The notes: generated from the letters alone by a model not told the origin. DNA of 64,000 nt from CAWUIO01 sp963922455 (GCA_963922455.1 CAWUIO010000002.1:1-64000), one strand, 5' to 3'. Numbered from the stretch's first letter, positions 41,864 to 52,274 are shown. Made by a program: numbers and translations.

Positions 41864-43849
41864 TTAAATCTTGGGTAACGTAAACGTAAAGGTGCTGCCT
41901 TGCCCGGGCGTACTCTGTACCCATACATCTCCAGACTGCCTCTCGACTAATTCTTTGACAAGAATGAGACCTAAACCCGTTCCTTTTTCAGGAGATTGCC
42001 CAATTTTGGAAACATCTTCCTCAATTTTAAAGAGCTTTGTCTGGTTTTCAGGGGAGATACCCAATCCCTTGTCTTGAATAGACAAGGCTACTTGTCCATT
42101 TTTGAGGGTGCTAAAGAGCTTCACTTCTCCTTCGGGATTACTAAACTTAAGTGCATTGGAAAGGAGGTTTCGAATAATTAGCGAAATCATTTTGGGATCA
42201 GCTTCTACTTCTAAACCTTCGCTGACTTGATTTTCAACTCGAATGGCTTTCAGCTCGGCATGGGTTTGCAGGGCATCTATTTCTTGTTGGGAGGCTTGAC
42301 TTAGCAAAATGGCTTGGGGTTTGAAATCCAATTGCCCCGTTTGACTGATGGCCCATTGCAAGAGATTTTGCAAAAGCTCATATAATTGATGGGAAGATTT
42401 ATTGATTTTTTCCAGGAAGTAGGTGATTTCATCCTGGGAGATTTGTCCAATATTTTGGGAAAGACTTTGGGTGATAGACCGAAAAGCCGAAAGCGGATTT
42501 TTTAAATCGTGGGCCACAATGGCAAAAAGCTTATCCTTGGTAGCATTGAGTTGGCGTAGTCGACGACTGTACCGGTAATAAATCACGGCGATGGTCAGCA
42601 AAAAGGCCAGTATGACAAGGGAAAGGATCTGGAAGAAGCGCTGCCGAGCCAATTTTTGCGTGAGGGCAAACTCCCGACGGGCTTGCTCAACTTTGAGTTG
42701 TTTTTCCCTTTTTTCGTAGGTATACTGCGCTTCTAGCTGCCCTACCTTGCGTTGATTTTCTTGGCTGAGAAGGCTGTCCCGCAATAAAACATGTTCTTTA
42801 TACGCTTGAAAAGCTTCGGGAGAGCGGTTTTGAGAGGCATAGAGCTCAGATAGGATTTTTAAAGCATCACTCTCGACCTTTTGCATGCCTCCCTGACGGG
42901 CATATGCTAATGCCAATTGAGCCTTTGCTAGGGCCTCTGGGGTATTTTGAAGAGAATCTTCCAATATGGCCAAGCCCAAGAGGGGAGAGGCTTGTTCTGT
43001 TACTTGACCTAATTCTTGCATGATTTTAATGGACTGCTTGTAGGAGCTTCGGGCCTTTTCCCAGTCTTTCAAGTCTATATAAGCATTTCCCTGGTTGGTA
43101 AGCACTTTGGCCATCCCTTCTTTATTGCCCCCTCTACTTTCGGCTTCAAATGCCGTGCTTAAGTAGGTTTTGGCTTCTTGGGGAGCTTTTAATTTTAGGT
43201 AAGCAAAAGCCACATTGGTAGCAGATGCAGCTATTCCCTTATCACTTTTTAATTCTTGGAAGAGAGCAAGCGCCTTTTTGAGATACACAATGCCTTTTTC
43301 GTATGCTTCTAAACTGATGAAAACAGTTCCCAAACCAATATACGAGCCGGCAATTTCGATGGGGGGGGCTCCCACCGCTTCCTTAATTTGAAGGGATTGT
43401 AAGAAGTGTTCCAGGGCTACGGGTAAGATTCCTTGAGCCCGGTAAATATTGCCCAAACCATTGTGGCTACGGGCCATCCCCATGCTATCGGGAATGTTTT
43501 GAAATACAGTAATGGCTTTTTGCATGTAAGTCGCCGCCGAGTCTTGTCTACCTCGAATGGAGTGACCCATCCCCAGGTTAAAAAAAGCTTCCCCTTCTGC
43601 GCTGGCTACTTGATTTTCTTGAGCAAAAGTAAGGGCTTTATTGCTGCGTTTGATACCCTCATCAGGCTGGGCAAAGGTAGTCCGATAGGCAATTTCGTTG
43701 AGCAATTCAGCCCGGCTGGCCACACTCATCTTATGGTCTAACTTAGCAATGAGGGTATCCAGGCCTTGATTACTCTGGGCAAATAGTAAGCTTGTACAGC
43801 TCACACCAAAGAGTAGGAGGCTTACAAAAACAGCTTTTACGTGAATCAT
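41864..43849 (-). CDS. TPR-containing sensor histidine kinase
   Basis: 661 residues from the ATG at 43849, which gives a signal peptide (MIHVKAVFVSLLLFGVSCTSLLFAQ); a start at 43972 would bury it. A periplasmic array of seven or so TPRs (about 35-370), a membrane helix near 420-438 (FQILSLVILAFLLTIAVIYY), HisKA with His447 in VAHDLKNPLSAFRS, and HATPase_c (NLLSNALKFSN, DKGLGIS, GTGLGL). Cognate regulator adjacent. Same architecture as the orphan kinase at 11712-13859. The signal is unknown. Confidence 0.9.
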   Translation of the reverse strand: MIHVKAVFVSLLLFGVSCTSLLFAQSNQGLDTLIAKLDHKMSVASRAELLNEIAYRTTFAQPDEGIKRSNKALTFAQENQVASAEGEAFFNLGMGHSIRGRQDSAATYMQKAITVFQNIPDSMGMARSHNGLGNIYRAQGILPVALEHFLQSLQIKEAVGAPPIEIAGSYIGLGTVFISLEAYEKGIVYLKKALALFQELKSDKGIAASATNVAFAYLKLKAPQEAKTYLSTAFEAESRGGNKEGMAKVLTNQGNAYIDLKDWEKARSSYKQSIKIMQELGQVTEQASPLLGLAILEDSLQNTPEALAKAQLALAYARQGGMQKVESDALKILSELYASQNRSPEAFQAYKEHVLLRDSLLSQENQRKVGQLEAQYTYEKREKQLKVEQARREFALTQKLARQRFFQILSLVILAFLLTIAVIYYRYSRRLRQLNATKDKLFAIVAHDLKNPLSAFRSITQSLSQNIGQISQDEITYFLEKINKSSHQLYELLQNLLQWAISQTGQLDFKPQAILLSQASQQEIDALQTHAELKAIRVENQVSEGLEVEADPKMISLIIRNLLSNALKFSNPEGEVKLFSTLKNGQVALSIQDKGLGISPENQTKLFKIEEDVSKIGQSPEKGTGLGLILVKELVERQSGDVWVQSTPGQGSTFTFTLPKI

Positions 43850-44029
43850 AGAAGTACGTCCAAGTTTTCGGAATATTTTAACCAAGGCTGGATGAAAAAT
43901 GCAGGGAGGAGAATTCTGAATGCTATCCAAGTATATCAAGAAATTTAGAGAAAAGCACGCATTATATCCCAATTTTTGCCCTGAAAACCGGGATCAAGCC
44001 CATTTTATTCCCTGTTTCAGCCTAAGCGG

Positions 44030-45976
44030 CTACTCTACCACCCGGAGCATTTCTAAAATATCGGGATGGTGCTTAAGTTTGGAATGCTCGGCGGCATAGT
44101 CATACGCCGTTCGTCGTTTATTGCGGCGGTTTTGGATGCTTTTATCGGCTCCTGCTTCCAGCAATAAGCGCATAATATCGATTTGGATCAGTTTGACCGA
44201 GCGCATGAGTGGGGTATAGCCAAACGTATCGGCCAGGTTCACATCAGCTCCGGCCTGGATCAAAAACTGACAGGCCTCTAGGTTTTTATTTTTGAGGGCC
44301 AGTATCAGGGCTGTCTCCTTGGAATAACTAATTTGTGCATTTAGCTCCGCCCCATGATCGACCAACAAGCGGATTAAGTCGAGATGGTCTTCTTGGGCCG
44401 CTTTTAGTAGGGGGGTATACCCGGCAAAGGCCTCATTGACCGAAACGCCTAGATCCATAAAAAAACGAGCCAAGCGGGAATCGCCCTCCTCACTGGCTAC
44501 GAATAAAGGACTTTGGCCTCCTGATAACTGGCCCCCAGCTTGAAGGATATACTTCGTAATCTCCAAATTCCCCTTCTCTATGGCCTCTTGCAGGGGCGTA
44601 TGATTTTTATGAAAGGTCTTTCCTATTTCTTGATTAATATCGGCCCCAGCCCCCACAAGTAATTGGATGACTTCCAAGTCCTCATTTTGGATAGCTTGAT
44701 ACAAGGGAGTGCCCTTGTTCATACCCGAACTTTGGTTGGGATCGGCCCCATGGCTAAGAAGTAAGGTAACAAATTGAGGCATCTCGATACATGTCATCAA
44801 AAGGCTCTTACTAAAAAGGACCTCCACATTCGGGTCACCACCTTCTTCCAAATAGTATTTTAACCAAGCAAAGTCAGAAGCCTTGGCAATATCCCGAACC
44901 TGGCCATACGAAATGTCTATAGGCTCTATGGCCGAGATGGACCGCAAATATTGATAAAAAGCAAAAGACATCTTCGGAACCTGGGGCTTGGTGTAATACG
45001 TAGGAGTGCCAACATATTCAGTTAAGAGGGCAATAGCTTCTTTGTTTTCCTCAATGAGGGCGATATCAAAGGCCGTTTGTTTGTAGATGGCCCGAGGCGG
45101 GATGGCTTGGAAGCCTTGTTTGAGCAAATGCCTCAATAGCTCTAATTTATTTTCTTCCATGGCAGCCCTCAAATAGACAATATCGGGCATATCCAAAGGC
45201 GATTTTTGAGGAATGGCCAAGAAGCTAAGGGTATCTCCGTTTTGCAGCAATTCATTTAGATAGGGCTTGTAAGGACTTTCGGCCCACCTAGGGTCAGATC
45301 CCGCTCGGATCAAGAGATCTACCATAGTCGGGTCATCTTGGGCGTGAAACAAAGCGATTTTAGGAGAGCGGTTTTCTGGTTTGATATAATCTGGAGAGGC
45401 CCCAGCGGTAAGTAACTGCTTTACTAAATCATAGTCGCCCGTCTCGACGGCCAGGTACACATAAGGGCTTACTCCTTGCATGTGTGCCCGGCTTAACAAC
45501 TGTTGGACAATCCTATCGATATCTTTTTCATCTCGCTTACTCCGATGTAGTTTGGCTTTTTCTTCCAGCGCCAATACAATAGGGTTTTTATTATCCACGG
45601 CACAGTCTGTACAAACCGAATCTGAGCTTAGTACCCGTTCCAACCAAGCGGGTTTGTGAAAACGGATGCTTTCCATCAACAGGTTGGTCTCGTGCTCGAA
45701 GGTTTTGTACTTTTTTTGGGTGTGGAACACTCTTTCTACAAAATGATCCACAATAGGGATGCGACGAATGCCTTTTACCCGGGAAGTTGTGTAATAGCAT
45801 TGGGTATTAGGGTCTACCCCAGCTTGTATCAGGGCAAAGATTTGGGCACTATCTCGGGCAAAAAGCGCCTTGCAGTAGGCATCTTTTTGCTCGGGGCTTA
45901 CTTGAGCTGGCAAGAAAGTTAGTCCCGAACCGCCGATCACCCAGCACAGGATTAGGTATTTAATGAAAGCACGCAT
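44030..45976 (-). CDS. Exported ankyrin-repeat protein
   Basis: About 648 residues from the ATG at 45976 (MRAFIKYLILCWVIGGSGLTFLPAQ, a signal peptide); a start at 46000 adds eight residues. Ten or more ankyrin repeats follow, spaced over the whole length: for example LIQAGVDPNTQ, LLTAGASPDYI, LLSHGADPNQSSG, LLVGAGADINQE, LLVDHGAELNAQ, LIQAGADVNLADTFGYTPL, LLEAGADKSIQN. There is no enzymatic domain. Periplasmic or surface location; protein-protein binding is the expected role. It is monocistronic on the minus strand, with R1 copy K upstream. Binding partner unknown. Confidence 0.85.
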   Translation of the reverse strand: MRAFIKYLILCWVIGGSGLTFLPAQVSPEQKDAYCKALFARDSAQIFALIQAGVDPNTQCYYTTSRVKGIRRIPIVDHFVERVFHTQKKYKTFEHETNLLMESIRFHKPAWLERVLSSDSVCTDCAVDNKNPIVLALEEKAKLHRSKRDEKDIDRIVQQLLSRAHMQGVSPYVYLAVETGDYDLVKQLLTAGASPDYIKPENRSPKIALFHAQDDPTMVDLLIRAGSDPRWAESPYKPYLNELLQNGDTLSFLAIPQKSPLDMPDIVYLRAAMEENKLELLRHLLKQGFQAIPPRAIYKQTAFDIALIEENKEAIALLTEYVGTPTYYTKPQVPKMSFAFYQYLRSISAIEPIDISYGQVRDIAKASDFAWLKYYLEEGGDPNVEVLFSKSLLMTCIEMPQFVTLLLSHGADPNQSSGMNKGTPLYQAIQNEDLEVIQLLVGAGADINQEIGKTFHKNHTPLQEAIEKGNLEITKYILQAGGQLSGGQSPLFVASEEGDSRLARFFMDLGVSVNEAFAGYTPLLKAAQEDHLDLIRLLVDHGAELNAQISYSKETALILALKNKNLEACQFLIQAGADVNLADTFGYTPLMRSVKLIQIDIMRLLLEAGADKSIQNRRNKRRTAYDYAAEHSKLKHHPDILEMLRVVE

Positions 45977-46080
45977 ACAGTAGGTATTTCTTCCATACAC
46001 GAGCTAATGAAAGAGAAGTTTTGCTCAAGTAATGCCAATACAAATAACGTGTTTTTTTCAAAATTCTAGAGGAATATATG

Positions 46081-46208
46081 GGAGCTTCCCCGCGCTGTGA
46101 CATGCGTGCCCAAAAAAAATATATCCTGCCGCGCGGGTCGGGCTCTCGCTACTCGCCGGCCAAGGCTCATGCCAGCGGCGGGCTCAAACATGCGCTCCAT
46201 CCCTAAGC
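46081..46208 (+). repeat. R1 repeat, copy K
   Basis: Head GGAGCTT (one change), arms CCCGCGC (46089-46095) and GCGCGGG (46131-46137), core CGGGCTCTCGCTACTCGC, second stem with CTCGCCGGC and GCGGCGGGC. The first pair of the stem is a C/T mismatch. It is antisense to the flanking genes. Confidence 0.88.
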
Positions 46209-46260
46209 TGTTTTTACCTCCTATGGTTTCCAATAATACGTTTAATTTGTACAGAGGGCA

Positions 46261-46298
46261 TAAAAAAACCACTGGCAGATCTGAATCAACCAGCGGTT
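46261..46298 (-). terminator. Rho-independent terminator of the methyltransferase gene
   Basis: On the minus strand AACCGCTGG (46298-46290) pairs with CCAGTGGTT (46275-46267), one G-T pair, followed by TTTTTTTA. It is about 20 nt past the stop of the gene at 46318-47085. Confidence 0.85.
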
Positions 46299-46317
46299 TG
46301 GGATACAAAACAATATA

Positions 46318-47085
46318 TTAAAGCTCGATATCCTGGACTTTACGTCCTACAATGGCTTGATAATTTAAAGGCTCTCCATTGAGGGCAAGGCGATGGCAAT
46401 AGGTCTCAGTTTTGGCTATTTCTAAACTGTCTTGGGCAATATCCTGAATGATTTCCTTAAAACCAGAATCATCATGGTTGGTCAAGAATTTATCCCGGAT
46501 GTTAAATGCTACATAGCCCTCATTTTTAACCAAATTAAAAGCATTGACAAAAGCATCGGTTGGGATATCTCCAAAACCTAGGGCCGCTACAGTCACCAAG
46601 CTGTTAAATTTTACTTCTTCAAGACCTACCTGGGCAATTTCTTGACTGTCAGTCATATCCACCACGTGATAATTCTCGTAGACGTCTGGGCGATCTCTTT
46701 CGGTAGCCATTTTGGCCTCGGGGAGAATATCCACTCCTACCAAGATCTCGGCTCCTGAGTTTTTTATCTCTTCACCGACCATACCGTTGCCTGCGCCAAA
46801 ATCTAGTACCCGAAGTTCATCCGGACTAGCGCCATTTTCTTCTAGGACTTCCATTAATAAATTACTCACGACCTTGGGTGATTTGCACTCCAGGTTGTCG
46901 TAAAACACTTTCTCATACAGTCCTTCAATTTCAAAGATCCGATTATAATCGTGAAACTTGATTTTTTCAAGCCGGTCCCCGAAGTCCAGGATAAACCATT
47001 CTTCATCTTGATCGGGTAAGTTCTTGACTTGTGGGAAAATAATCTGGTAGTCTTGCTTAGTGGTAATAGGGGTATTACTTGTCAT
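46318..47085 (-). CDS. Class I SAM-dependent methyltransferase
   Basis: 255 residues. Motif I VLDFGAGNGMVGEEI (about 93-107) with a GAGNG loop, VGVDILPEA strand 2, YHVVDMTD and a later VTVAALGFGDIPTDAF; the C-terminal third is AFNIRDKFL-type. This looks like the short methyltransferase group that follows TPR or AraJ-like domains in other bacteria, but no extra domain is present. Substrate unknown. Monocistronic with its own terminator. Confidence 0.8.
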   Translation of the reverse strand: MTSNTPITTKQDYQIIFPQVKNLPDQDEEWFILDFGDRLEKIKFHDYNRIFEIEGLYEKVFYDNLECKSPKVVSNLLMEVLEENGASPDELRVLDFGAGNGMVGEEIKNSGAEILVGVDILPEAKMATERDRPDVYENYHVVDMTDSQEIAQVGLEEVKFNSLVTVAALGFGDIPTDAFVNAFNLVKNEGYVAFNIRDKFLTNHDDSGFKEIIQDIAQDSLEIAKTETYCHRLALNGEPLNYQAIVGRKVQDIEL

Positions 47086-47264
47086 AGTACAAGAGAAATA
47101 TTTGGTACGAAGTACCTTTAATAGGGTTTTAAAATGGGATTAGCAAATTTGAATAGCTAATACCTTAATTTAGTTTGTAAAGGACAATTTTATACTAATA
47201 TATTCATAGAAATTAGAGGATTTCTGAACCAAAGGATTACATTTTTTTTTAAGAGCTTTGTATT

Positions 47265-48671
47265 ATGATTGAGTCTTTTAAATACATCTATTTCCTTGGG
47301 ATAGGAGGCATTGGTATGAGCGCCCTGGCTCGTTGGTTTGTAGACAAAGCCGATAAAGTTGCAGGCTATGATCGTACCGAAACCCCCATTACCCAAGCCT
47401 TATCCCGTCAAGGAATGGCTATTCATTACCAAGCGGGTCTTGATCAGATACCAGCTCTTTTTAAAGATCCGGCGCACCAAGAAGAGGTGCTGGTGGTATA
47501 CACCCCGGCCTTAGCCAAAGATCATCCTGAGCTAAGCTTTTTTCGGGAGCAAGGCTATGCTTTGCATAAACGGGCTGAAGTATTGGGTTGGGCCACTCGG
47601 GACCATTTTACCATTGCGGTGGCCGGGACGCACGGCAAGACAACCACCTCCTCGATGATCGCTCATATCCTGCAGCAAGCGGGAAAAAATTGTACGGCTT
47701 TTTTAGGAGGAATCTTGCATAATTACGATTCAAATTTAATATTGGGAGGGGAGTTGGGCCAAGAAACTTGGATGGTGGTAGAGGCCGATGAATACGATCG
47801 CTCCTTCCATCATCTGTCTCCCAATGCAGTCGTGATCACCTCAATGGATCCGGATCATTTGGATATTTATGAAAATTTCGCAGAAATGCAGGCCTCATAT
47901 GCCCATTTTGTCAAAAAAATTGCGCCAAATGGTTCACTTTTTATAAAAAAAGCTTTAGATTTAACCCATGGTATAAAAAAAAATCAGCATGAAATCCGTG
48001 AATACACTCTCTTTGAGCCCGCGGATTTTTGGTCGGATGAACTAGAGGTTCGAGAACATGGCACGGAGTTTTCCTGCTACCGTCGGACAGAAAAATTGGG
48101 AAAGTTTCATCTGCCCATGGGAGGGATTCATAATGTGGAAAATGCTACAGCGGCTATAGCCCTTTGCCTTTCTCTTGGAATATCTCTCGAGGACATTCAG
48201 CGTGCCCTATCTACCTTTCGAGGAGTAGAAAGACGCTATGATATCCTCATCCAAACTCCCCAGCTGGTTTACATTGATGATTACGCGCATCATCCGGTAG
48301 AGATTGCGGCCTTATTACGCTCAGTTCGTAAAGCCTATCCCAATTTTTGGGTGACAGCTATTTTTCAACCGCACCTTTTTAGCCGGACCCGGGATTTTGC
48401 CAAGGGATTTGCCGAAAGCCTATCTTTGGCCGATGAAGTGGTGCTAACTGAAATTTACCCGGCTCGGGAAAAACCTATTCCGGGAGTAGATTCGAAACTT
48501 ATCTTTAACAATCTCAGTATAGATAATAAAGTTTTAAGTTCGGAAGAAAAAATTGCAGATGATTTACAGGTTCCAGTAGGACCTTGGGTGGTTTTAAGTA
48601 TCGGGGCAGGCAGCATTGGTCGTTGGACAGAGGCAATCCAAAATCAATTGAGGAGACTCATTCATGACTAG
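47265..48671 (+). CDS. murC: UDP-N-acetylmuramate--L-alanine ligase
   Basis: Joins L-alanine to UDP-MurNAc with ATP in peptidoglycan synthesis; cytosolic. 468 residues, normal length. UDP-binding GIGGIGMSALA (12-22), ATP loop GTHGKTTTSS (121-130), EADEYDRSF, N and H of the central domain in MGGIHNVENATAA, and the C-terminal DDYAHHPVEI with the conserved D-Y-A-H-H-P. Start ATG at 47265. The stop overlaps the ftsQ start by 8 bp. First gene of the division cluster in this window. Confidence 0.95.
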   Translation: MIESFKYIYFLGIGGIGMSALARWFVDKADKVAGYDRTETPITQALSRQGMAIHYQAGLDQIPALFKDPAHQEEVLVVYTPALAKDHPELSFFREQGYALHKRAEVLGWATRDHFTIAVAGTHGKTTTSSMIAHILQQAGKNCTAFLGGILHNYDSNLILGGELGQETWMVVEADEYDRSFHHLSPNAVVITSMDPDHLDIYENFAEMQASYAHFVKKIAPNGSLFIKKALDLTHGIKKNQHEIREYTLFEPADFWSDELEVREHGTEFSCYRRTEKLGKFHLPMGGIHNVENATAAIALCLSLGISLEDIQRALSTFRGVERRYDILIQTPQLVYIDDYAHHPVEIAALLRSVRKAYPNFWVTAIFQPHLFSRTRDFAKGFAESLSLADEVVLTEIYPAREKPIPGVDSKLIFNNLSIDNKVLSSEEKIADDLQVPVGPWVVLSIGAGSIGRWTEAIQNQLRRLIHD

Positions 48672-49422
48672 TTCTAAGAAAATACATATCAAATGGCAAG
48701 TGAAGTGGGCCCTGGGTATAGGCTTGGGGCTCTTGATGGCTTTTTTGTTAGAACGTTATATTCGGTATCGTCCGGTAGGCTTGGTTTCTATTCAAGTTTA
48801 CAATCAAGAAAATAACTACTTTCTAGACTCGAGCATGGTCTATAAAATTATGGACGAAGCGGGTCCCGTAAAGTTGAATAAAGCGACCCACGCAGATATT
48901 TCGCTGAGTGGCTTAGAAAATAAAATTGAAGAAAATCTCTTTGTAAAAGAATGCGAAATTGCGCGTAATCTACAAGGGGATGTCTTTGTAGAGGTAGCGC
49001 TCTCAAAACCAATTGCTCGCTTTGTTCGAGCCGATAGGGCCGACTTTTACATAGATAGTTTGGGGAAAATAATGCCGGCAGTAGATTGGTACACGGCTCG
49101 GGTTCCCTTGGTTGCTTGGGAAAAAGACTCCATAAGCCCAGATTTTCAACGGGAAGATCGGGATTTGTTGGCTTTCTTGAATGAGGTGCATGCCAAACCA
49201 TTTTGGCGCTCCGAAATCAGTGAGGTTTTTCTAGATAAAAACCGAATGGCGACGCTCTACTTACAAGCCGGAGCCCATCGGGTTATCTTAGGGAAATTAA
49301 CTAACTTTAGGGATAAGTTGGAGAAATTATGGACTTTTTATATGGAAATCCTGCCTGTGAAGGGTTGGAATGCCTATAAAACCATCAGTCTCCAGTATGA
49401 CAACCAAATTATTTGCGAGTAA
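48664..49422 (+). CDS. ftsQ: Cell-division protein FtsQ
   Basis: 252 residues. One membrane helix (WALGIGLGLLMAFLL, about 15-29) then a POTRA-like and a FtsQ beta domain (LKDV-like ISLSGLENKIEENLFV, KECEIARNLQGDVFVEVALSKPIARF). Bitopic inner-membrane protein that links the early and late divisome. Weak conservation is normal for the family; assignment rests on position between murC and ftsA and on the topology. It overlaps murC by 8 bp and its stop TAA shares bases with the ftsA ATG. Confidence 0.88.
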   Translation: MTSSKKIHIKWQVKWALGIGLGLLMAFLLERYIRYRPVGLVSIQVYNQENNYFLDSSMVYKIMDEAGPVKLNKATHADISLSGLENKIEENLFVKECEIARNLQGDVFVEVALSKPIARFVRADRADFYIDSLGKIMPAVDWYTARVPLVAWEKDSISPDFQREDRDLLAFLNEVHAKPFWRSEISEVFLDKNRMATLYLQAGAHRVILGKLTNFRDKLEKLWTFYMEILPVKGWNAYKTISLQYDNQIICE

Positions 49423-50726
49423 TGCAAAAAGAAAAGATCGTCGTAGGTCTAGACATTGGAAGCACAAAAATCTGTGCTCTAGTAGGTAGAAAAGACAAAT
49501 ACGGCAAAATCGAAATCCTAGGTATGGGCAAAGCCGAATCTCACGGAGTAATCCGCGGGGTGGTTACCAATATCGATAAGACTGTCAACGCCATCATTGA
49601 AGCGATTGAGGAGGCAGAAAAACAGTCGGGCATTGACATTCGAGTGGTAAACGTCGGTATAGCCGGGCAACACATTAAAAGTATTACCCAAAGGGGGAGC
49701 ATCAACCGAGAGTCGGATGATGAAATCACCCTGGAGGATGTCAATCGCTTGACCAATGAAATGTACCGGACGGTCACGCCACCAGGTAATGAAATTATTC
49801 ACGTAATGCCCCAAGACTACACAGTCGATTTTGAAACGGGCATTCAAGAACCAGTAGGTATGTCGGGCGTGCGCCTGGAAGCTGACTTTAATATCATTAC
49901 GGCCCAAACCAGTGCGATTAAAAATATTAACCGATGCGTAAAGCGTAGCGGCTTGGAAATTGAAAACCTCATTCTCGAGCCTATCGCTTCCAGCATGTCC
50001 GTGTTGACCGACGAGGAAAAAGAAGCCGGTATAACCTTGGTCGATATTGGTGGGGGAACTACCGATGTAGCCGTTTTTTACGAAAATATCATACGGCATA
50101 CCGCAGTTATCCCCTTTGGAGGGCACAGCTTAACCGCCGATATTAAAGAAGGCTGCAAAATAATGGAAGGCCAGGCCGAACGCTTGAAAGTGAAATTTGG
50201 GAAGGCAATTGCCGAAGAAGCCAATGTGAATGAATTTGTATCCATTCCTGGTTTGCGTAATAGACCACCCAAAGAAATTTCGGTACGTAACTTGGCACAC
50301 ATCATTGAGGCCCGCATGCAAGAAATTATTGAGTTGGTTCACAATGAGTTGATTAAGTCGGGTTATGTCAATAAATTAGTAGGAGGTTTGGTCATCACCG
50401 GAGGAGGCTCGCAATTGCAACACTGCCAAAAACTCTTCCAATACATGACCCAAATGGATGCTCGCGTAGGCCACCCCAACGAATACTTAGGCAAAACCAA
50501 GGTAGAAGTAGCCAAAAGCCCTATGTACGCTACCACCGTGGGATTGGTCTTAGCCGGATTTAGAGCCCTGGATGATCGCCATAACCGGTATCAGCAAACG
50601 GTGGCCAATGTCAAAACGCTCAAAAATGAGAAAAACACCGGGGGAAGTTCCGACTTTTTCCGAAAAATTATAGAAAGAACCAAAGGTTTATTAATTGACG
50701 ACCTAGACAATCGGGACGATTATTAA
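49422..50726 (+). CDS. ftsA: Cell-division protein FtsA
   Basis: 434 residues from the ATG at 49422, which overlaps the ftsQ stop (TAATG). Actin-like ATPase that tethers FtsZ to the membrane: VGLDIGSTKICALVG, the SHMA-domain region SITQRGSINRE, MPQDYTVD, LVDIGGGTTDVAVF, and VITGGGSQL. The C-terminus has a basic amphipathic-looking segment (FFRKIIERTKGLL), a likely membrane-targeting helix. Directly precedes ftsZ with a 31-bp gap. Confidence 0.95.
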   Translation: MQKEKIVVGLDIGSTKICALVGRKDKYGKIEILGMGKAESHGVIRGVVTNIDKTVNAIIEAIEEAEKQSGIDIRVVNVGIAGQHIKSITQRGSINRESDDEITLEDVNRLTNEMYRTVTPPGNEIIHVMPQDYTVDFETGIQEPVGMSGVRLEADFNIITAQTSAIKNINRCVKRSGLEIENLILEPIASSMSVLTDEEKEAGITLVDIGGGTTDVAVFYENIIRHTAVIPFGGHSLTADIKEGCKIMEGQAERLKVKFGKAIAEEANVNEFVSIPGLRNRPPKEISVRNLAHIIEARMQEIIELVHNELIKSGYVNKLVGGLVITGGGSQLQHCQKLFQYMTQMDARVGHPNEYLGKTKVEVAKSPMYATTVGLVLAGFRALDDRHNRYQQTVANVKTLKNEKNTGGSSDFFRKIIERTKGLLIDDLDNRDDY

Positions 50727-50757
50727 AACCGCCCAATACTTGATTAAGGTATAGCAT

Positions 50758-52245
50758 ATGGAAGATAAAAAGTACGAATTTAGTATGCCCGCCAACCCTA
50801 AGTCTATTATCAAAGTGGTTGGAGTAGGAGGTGGCGGTAGTAATGCCGTGAGCTATATGTACAACCGGGGGATAAAAGATGTAGAATTTATCGTTTGTAA
50901 TACCGATGTACAAGCCCTAAGCCTCAGCCCGGTACCTGCCAAATTACAAATCGGGGCCAACCTCACCGAAGGTCTGGGAGCCGGAGCTAATCCGGAAATC
51001 GGACGAGAAGCTGCCCTCGAAAGTAAGGAAGAAATACGAGAGCTTCTGAGCCACAATACCAAGATGCTTTTTATTACAGCTGGTATGGGAGGGGGTACAG
51101 GAACCGGTGGAGCCCCGGTATTAGCCGAAATAGCCCGCGAATTGGGGGTCTTGACGGTTGCTATCGTAACCGCTCCCTTTACTTTTGAAGGAAAACGTAA
51201 AAAGAAATACGCCCAAATGGGGGTAGGGGCCCTTCGTGAAACTTGCGATACCTTGCTGGTGATTTCTAATGATAAGCTCTTGGAGATCTATGGGAACCTC
51301 AAGATGAGTGAGGCTTTTGCCCAAGCCGATGATATCTTGGCTACTGCCGCTAAGGGGATTGCCGAACTTATTACAGTTCCTCAATACGTCAATGTTGACT
51401 TTGAGGATGTTAAAACCGTTATGCGCAACTCGGGGGCGGCGGTGATGGGATCGGCCAAAACCGAAGGAGAAAACCGGGCTATCCGGGCTGCTCACGAAGC
51501 CTTAAACTCTCCGCTACTCAATAGTAAGAGTATCCACGGCGCCAAGAAAATATTGCTTTCTATTATGTCGGGCGATAAGGGAGAGCTCCAGATGGAAGAA
51601 TTGACTTCCATTACCGAATATATTGAGGAAAAAGTAGGAGATGATGCCGATATGATCTTCGGTACGGGTATTGATACTTCGCTGGGAGATAGTATCCAGG
51701 TGACTATCATAGCTACTGGCTTTGAAGACGTACAATCGCAAAGCCAGGCCAACCAGTTTGGTGAGCCCCTCGTAAAAGCCACTCCGAAACCCGCAGAAAA
51801 CCCTACTCCTGAAAAGAAACAGGAAGATGATCGAAGTTTTGTATTTGATGTCAATACCAAAACCACCGATAAGGAAGAGCCCTCAGCGGAGACCGATACC
51901 AAGAAAATAGTATTTAATCTGGATGATGAGGTTGATGAAAGCGGCGATATTCAAAACGCAACTGATGTTTCTCCTCAAGCTATTCAGAAATCAGAAATAG
52001 ACCTCAAGAAAGAAAAACTGTCGCAGCAGGCCGATGAGCGCATCAATAAATTGCGCAAGTTGAGCAAAAGCCTGGAGACCCATGAGGGTTTGAAAGAAAA
52101 AATTGAGGTGCCGGCTTACCTTCGGCGTAATGTAAAGCTTATTGATCCTCCTCACTCTTCTGAGAATGACATTTCTCGCTTCAATTTGAACGATGAAAAT
52201 CAACTCTTAGGAAATAATAAGTTTTTTACCGATAAGCCCGACTAA
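50758..52245 (+). CDS. ftsZ: Cell-division GTPase FtsZ
   Basis: Tubulin homologue that forms the Z ring. 495 residues, long for FtsZ because of a Bacteroidota-type C-terminal extension. GTP-binding GVGGGGSNAV (22-31) and the tubulin signature GGGTGTG (111-117), T7 loop region NVDFEDVKTVM. After the core an acidic, Lys/Glu/Asp-rich linker (about 330-445) leads to the conserved VPAYLRRNVKL peptide (about 450), which binds FtsA, and then some 40 more residues (SENDISRFNLNDENQLL). ATG at 50758. A terminator follows. Confidence 0.96.
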   Translation: MEDKKYEFSMPANPKSIIKVVGVGGGGSNAVSYMYNRGIKDVEFIVCNTDVQALSLSPVPAKLQIGANLTEGLGAGANPEIGREAALESKEEIRELLSHNTKMLFITAGMGGGTGTGGAPVLAEIARELGVLTVAIVTAPFTFEGKRKKKYAQMGVGALRETCDTLLVISNDKLLEIYGNLKMSEAFAQADDILATAAKGIAELITVPQYVNVDFEDVKTVMRNSGAAVMGSAKTEGENRAIRAAHEALNSPLLNSKSIHGAKKILLSIMSGDKGELQMEELTSITEYIEEKVGDDADMIFGTGIDTSLGDSIQVTIIATGFEDVQSQSQANQFGEPLVKATPKPAENPTPEKKQEDDRSFVFDVNTKTTDKEEPSAETDTKKIVFNLDDEVDESGDIQNATDVSPQAIQKSEIDLKKEKLSQQADERINKLRKLSKSLETHEGLKEKIEVPAYLRRNVKLIDPPHSSENDISRFNLNDENQLLGNNKFFTDKPD

Positions 52246-52274
52246 AGACTGTTCTTGTTTGAGCTTTTAAGATT

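Noticed and set aside
50758..52245. FtsZ tail as an unusual fusion
   Set aside because: A long acidic linker and a segment after the PAYLRR peptide are usual in Bacteroidota FtsZ.
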